Origin: Sphagnum compactum
Taxonomy: Eukaryota; Bryophyta; Sphagnopsida; Sphagnales
NCBI GenBank assembly: GCA_965153455.1
Contig: OZ234501.1
Location: 14,384,001-14,448,000 of the forward strand
Direction: 5' to 3'
Length of the DNA: 64,000 bases
In this document: piece by piece, positions 60,401 to 64,000 of the stretch
How positions within the stretch are numbered: the first letter of the stretch is position 1
Layout of the letters: each line of letters starts with the position of its first letter
Notes under the pieces: model-generated
Seen by the model: only the letters and a program-made list of their open reading frames with translations
Database searches by the model: none
What the model was told of the DNA's origin: nothing
Position numbers and translations under genes: made by a program

Positions 60401-63011
60401 AAGACCCAATGCCCCTTGTAGAAAAAATAAAATAAAACTAGAATTATCGGTTTTTGTAATATCAAATTTTGTGTTATCGATTTTGATTATCGTATTTTTT
60501 CTACCAAATTTTTTTATAGAATTTCTTATTACCAAAAACGTTTCACCAATTTTCAAAATGTATATTTTTAGAACCAAAAAGTTATTTGATTAAACTATCT
60601 CTTGATAAGGATTTCTAGATAGGATTTACTATGAGTCTTAGAGAGTCTTTTGGGACTTCTTTGATTTTTGGGATACTCCAGCATTTGTGATCCCTTCAAA
60701 AAAAATTGTGGGAAACTTCTATAATTCTTTTTGTGTAATTATATTTCAATTTTACTCTAAAGGAGATAAAATTCTTCAAGTTTCCTTATTGTTTTTTTGT
60801 TCAAATGTATGTTTTTGTACTTCACTTTTGAAGTTGAAAGTCTTTTCATAAGTTTTAAAAAATCTATAGGATAAAAACATACAATCTATATATAATATTG
60901 ATTTCATAAACTCTTTGTGATTATTTGTTATTTAATGTTGTAAAATTGAAATGTTCATTTTTTACTCGTATTTATTTTAAATACCAAAAACCCAAATTTT
61001 CATTGAATGGCCTTAACATTTGATGACCGTACCACATATATAAAATCAAAATTTTTAGTTCAATGACTCTATTTTGGTTAGAGCTATTTGTCTCTTCCAA
61101 AGAATGGACTTTTATGTTTTAAGAAATCTTATTGTATTGTTCACTTTGTTGATGTAACAAGTAGCATACAACTATATAAGTCCCAAACAAAGAAAATCAT
61201 AAACAAATCTGTTTTATTTTTATTTTGTTCAAGTTGTGTAACCTCTAAGTGTGATGAATGTATTAACAAGGAGTATGAGAAAATGAATGGAAGAAGAGTG
61301 GACCAACAAGAGGCTAAGGAGGAGTCGAGCTATTGAAAGTGGATGTGAAGGAGAATGTTATTTTTCACAGTGATAAGCAAGAGGAGTTAGAAGCACAAAC
61401 TGAAAGCATAGAACCAGAAATTTGGTGTAATACCAAAAATTAACCACCAAAACAAACTGTCGTTGTCACAAAACCAAAGCCTTCATGAGATCGATTTGAA
61501 ATCCTATCAGAAAGAGAGATTTTCAATACTATTCAACCCAATACACTAATACACAAAAAAATCTGCCACTGTTTTATGCAGGGTTATGCATTGCTCCAAG
61601 GGGTCTGTATACAGACAAGGGTTAAAATATTAGTGTAATCATATACAGTTGGTGTTGAATAGGTTTATGTGTAGGTGTGCAAAAAAAATGTTATGACCAA
61701 TGAAATTGCTGGGTTTGGTATTCTGAACATTTTTTTCCTTAGGTATCTTCAGTGAACTAACATTTAACTGTGTAATAGGGTTTGATAGATTTGTGAGGAT
61801 TTTAGAGAACCAATGAAAATGCTAGAAAAGGATCACTTTTTTCACTGCTGAGCAGAATAGGGTTATGTTTAATCTTAAAGATTTTTGCTTTTCAGGCTAT
61901 TGAGGTCGCCGGATTTGACGGTCCAAATTTGTTTTCTTAATTATTTGGAGTGAACTACCAGTCAATGTGTAACTGCTATTTACAGACAATGTTCTAGCAC
62001 AGTATTTGTGCGTTTTGTTAGAAGTGAGGCCGTTGGCTCCACCTCAAGCAGGCGCGTTTAATGAAGGCGCTCTTGGGGGAGTCAGGAACATACTAATTTT
62101 CAGGATCTGGTGAACTACCCCTAACCATTTTCTCAGGCAATCCAAGTAACTGGATTCTTTGCAGGCCGTCAGTAACATCTCGATTCTCTCACTACTGTCC
62201 AACGGTAAAGTTTCCAGCATAGCACCTGTTGACAATTTCGCAGCTAGTGAATTGGCCGTCCCTCCGGTGACGTCAAAACTCAGCACTTTTATGTCCCACT
62301 TGCAACTCCGTCGGTCATTTACAGCAGTAAATTAATCTCCCAAGTAACTAGTTACTAATTTAATTAGGAATTTTATAGCAGTAGTTAATCTGTTGTAATG
62401 AAAAAAATGAGCTCCAGAGAATCCTGACTCCAGAGCATGAATACTTTATATCTTACACTCAACAACATGCAGACTACTTAGACCAAAAAAAATGAATCCC
62501 CACTGGTTCCCTCACTTTCACTTTTCACCTTCCCATCCAAAAATCACATGCATTCTTCCAGAAATTACAATTTTTTTTTGAAAACTGCAGTTTTAATTAG
62601 ATCAGAGCATCCAAGTAACTCTTGGCCATTCACAAGGTGCCACTCATGATATGGAAATTAAAGTAAAATGTTGTAGTGGGCAAATCCATGAGTATCAGAG
62701 GAGAGGGAGCCTCAAATAAAGTTCAACTAAAAGAACATGCATGACACCATTTAGTGTTACACTATAGTAACTTTTCATATGCCAATGTAATGCTTCCTCC
62801 TACAGGTATTTCATTTGAAATGCCCACACTCTTCTAGGTGCCCTCCATCTACACTAAAATCATTGGAGCAGGTCTTTACTCTGTAAGTCTTAAATCCACA
62901 CCCCAAATTTCAAACATAAGATGGTTGTCTGATAACACCCCAAATTTCGAGCATCAAATGCTAGTCTGGTAATTAGTAGCTAATGAAAAATGAAGAGTGG
63001 GTAGAAGGAAT
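60401..63011. other. Counterpart of 24731-27270, no named gene
   Basis: The exon-like pieces of copy 1 recur: AIEVAGFDGPNLFS near 61900, and AVSNISILSLLSNG...VDNFAASELAVPPVTSK after TTCTTTGCAG near 62166. The opposite strand is open at 62286-62044. Copy 2 has an insertion of about 100 bp around 62355-62470 relative to copy 1. Confidence 0.4.
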
Positions 63012-64000
63012 TTGTCCTGCTGTTGGTTCCACCACTGGGCAAGACTTTTGAAGTAATTTGTACTACTGTGTGGGTTCCAGAAGACTTTTCTTAATCATTT
63101 GTACAAATGTCAGTTCCACTGGCTTGAGTGACCCAGCACCGGCCTGAGTGATCTAGCACCCGCCAGTGCACCATCCAAAAAACCCCGTTCTGGGATTTCA
63201 TGGATGGGATGAAGGGCCAGAGTGAACCAGCAGCCACCAATGCACCAGCTCGTCGTTCTGTCCACTGGATGGGCTGCATTTTTTCATTCGGCGCCAAATG
63301 GGGTTCATCAAAGTCTATTTCTTTTTGCCGCTGACCACTGTACTTAGTTTTTTTTTTTTGTTGGTTCTCGACTGTTTTTGCCTTGGACCTGACCTCACAC
63401 ATAGCTACCCTTGCTCACCTTCCTATCCTCATAAGTATTGCATCGACTAACCTTGGTACCTTATTTATTATCCCCTAGTGACATAGCTACCCTAATAACT
63501 AGTTATCCTACTGACTTAGCTACCCTACCCTATATGCACAACCACCTTATTGACATAAGTACTTTACAAACTTAATCACCTCGATAAGATAAATTGTTTC
63601 CTACGTACTAACTTGCTTATCTACCTAGCTACCTTCCTAGTGTAACTTTTTTCCTACCTACTAATTTGCTTACCTACATGCCTACCTACCCTAATAACCT
63701 GTCTACCTTGCTCCTTGAATTTCCTTTCTATTTACTAACTTGCCTAATAACCCACCTACTTACCTATATACTTATTTACCTACCTATGCACCCACCTTCC
63801 TACCTATCCATTATGCTTACCTACCTATTTATGCTTTTTACATAATCAAATACCTAATTAACTACCTACTCATTTTTTGCAACCCCCCCCCCCCCAAATC
63901 CTACCTATCAATTTAGTAAGGTTCGCCTTAGTTCATGGATGATGAACACAGGTCCCCATATGTAGGTATTACAAATAATTTATAATGGAAACAATGCCAT
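63012..64000. repeat. Segment practically identical to 27275-28290
   Basis: Contains the same 103-codon minus frame (63402-63091) and the same CTAC/CCTA-rich tail. The only difference I see is 13 C instead of 14 near 63883-63895. Confidence 0.85.

Larger units (their letters stand above)
49117..64000 (+). repeat. Large direct duplication, copy 2 (runs off the window)
   Basis: It aligns with 16784-28290 through three parts: 49117-51167, about 51989-52040, and 54325-64000. The solo LTR and the ThDP-enzyme fragment are extra. It lacks the 23-base G tract at its left edge but keeps an internal run of about 12 G (49247-49258). Confidence 0.93.

Noticed and set aside
1-64000. CRISPR arrays, rRNA genes, complete tRNA genes, organelle inserts
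   Set aside because: No regularly spaced identical repeats with unique spacers, no rRNA core sequences and no full cloverleaf or plastid/mitochondrial genes were recognised on reading both strands.

Overview
The window looks like nuclear DNA of a land plant. It is AT-rich, almost free of long open frames, and has GT-AG introns and several plant-type mobile elements. The mix suggests a large, repeat-rich, probably non-flowering genome (gymnosperm, fern, lycophyte or bryophyte), but that placement is inference. No intact, certainly functional gene is present. Most coding sequence is decayed.

Layout. 0.8-10.1 kb: a four-exon gene of an unnamed two/three-membrane-helix family, present twice in tail-to-tail inverted orientation. 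Copy A is on + (846-2945) and copy B on - (10131-7440), separated by about 4 kb that holds a TIR element. Each copy carries different frame lesions. Copy B has a 45-bp coding minisatellite that copy A lacks. 12.6-16.0 kb: a stem-loop, then a decayed non-LTR retrotransposon on - with a CCHH finger and reverse transcriptase boxes.

16.78-28.29 kb and 49.12-64.0 kb are two direct copies of one large block, mostly about 95% alike by eye. It carries a 30-bp minisatellite, a roughly 135-bp satellite and CTAC-rich low-complexity DNA. The last 1 kb of each is practically identical. Copy 2 alone contains a solo LTR and a multi-exon fragment of an acetolactate-synthase-like ThDP enzyme.

29.45-36.79 kb, between the blocks, holds a dead rolling-circle transposon with Rep (HUH), PIF1 helicase and a C-terminal endonuclease/exonuclease/phosphatase domain. 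That order is typical of the Helentron lineage. It is split by a CACTA-like insertion. 37.8-38.6 kb holds a MITE inside a longer inverted repeat. 42.7-43.7 kb is an unusual array of short self-complementary units. It lies just upstream of a C2H2-finger pseudogene (43.7-46.1 kb) that is interrupted by a solo LTR with a perfect 5-bp target duplication.

The sequences do not form one pathway. The window is mainly a record of transposition, segmental duplication and gene decay.
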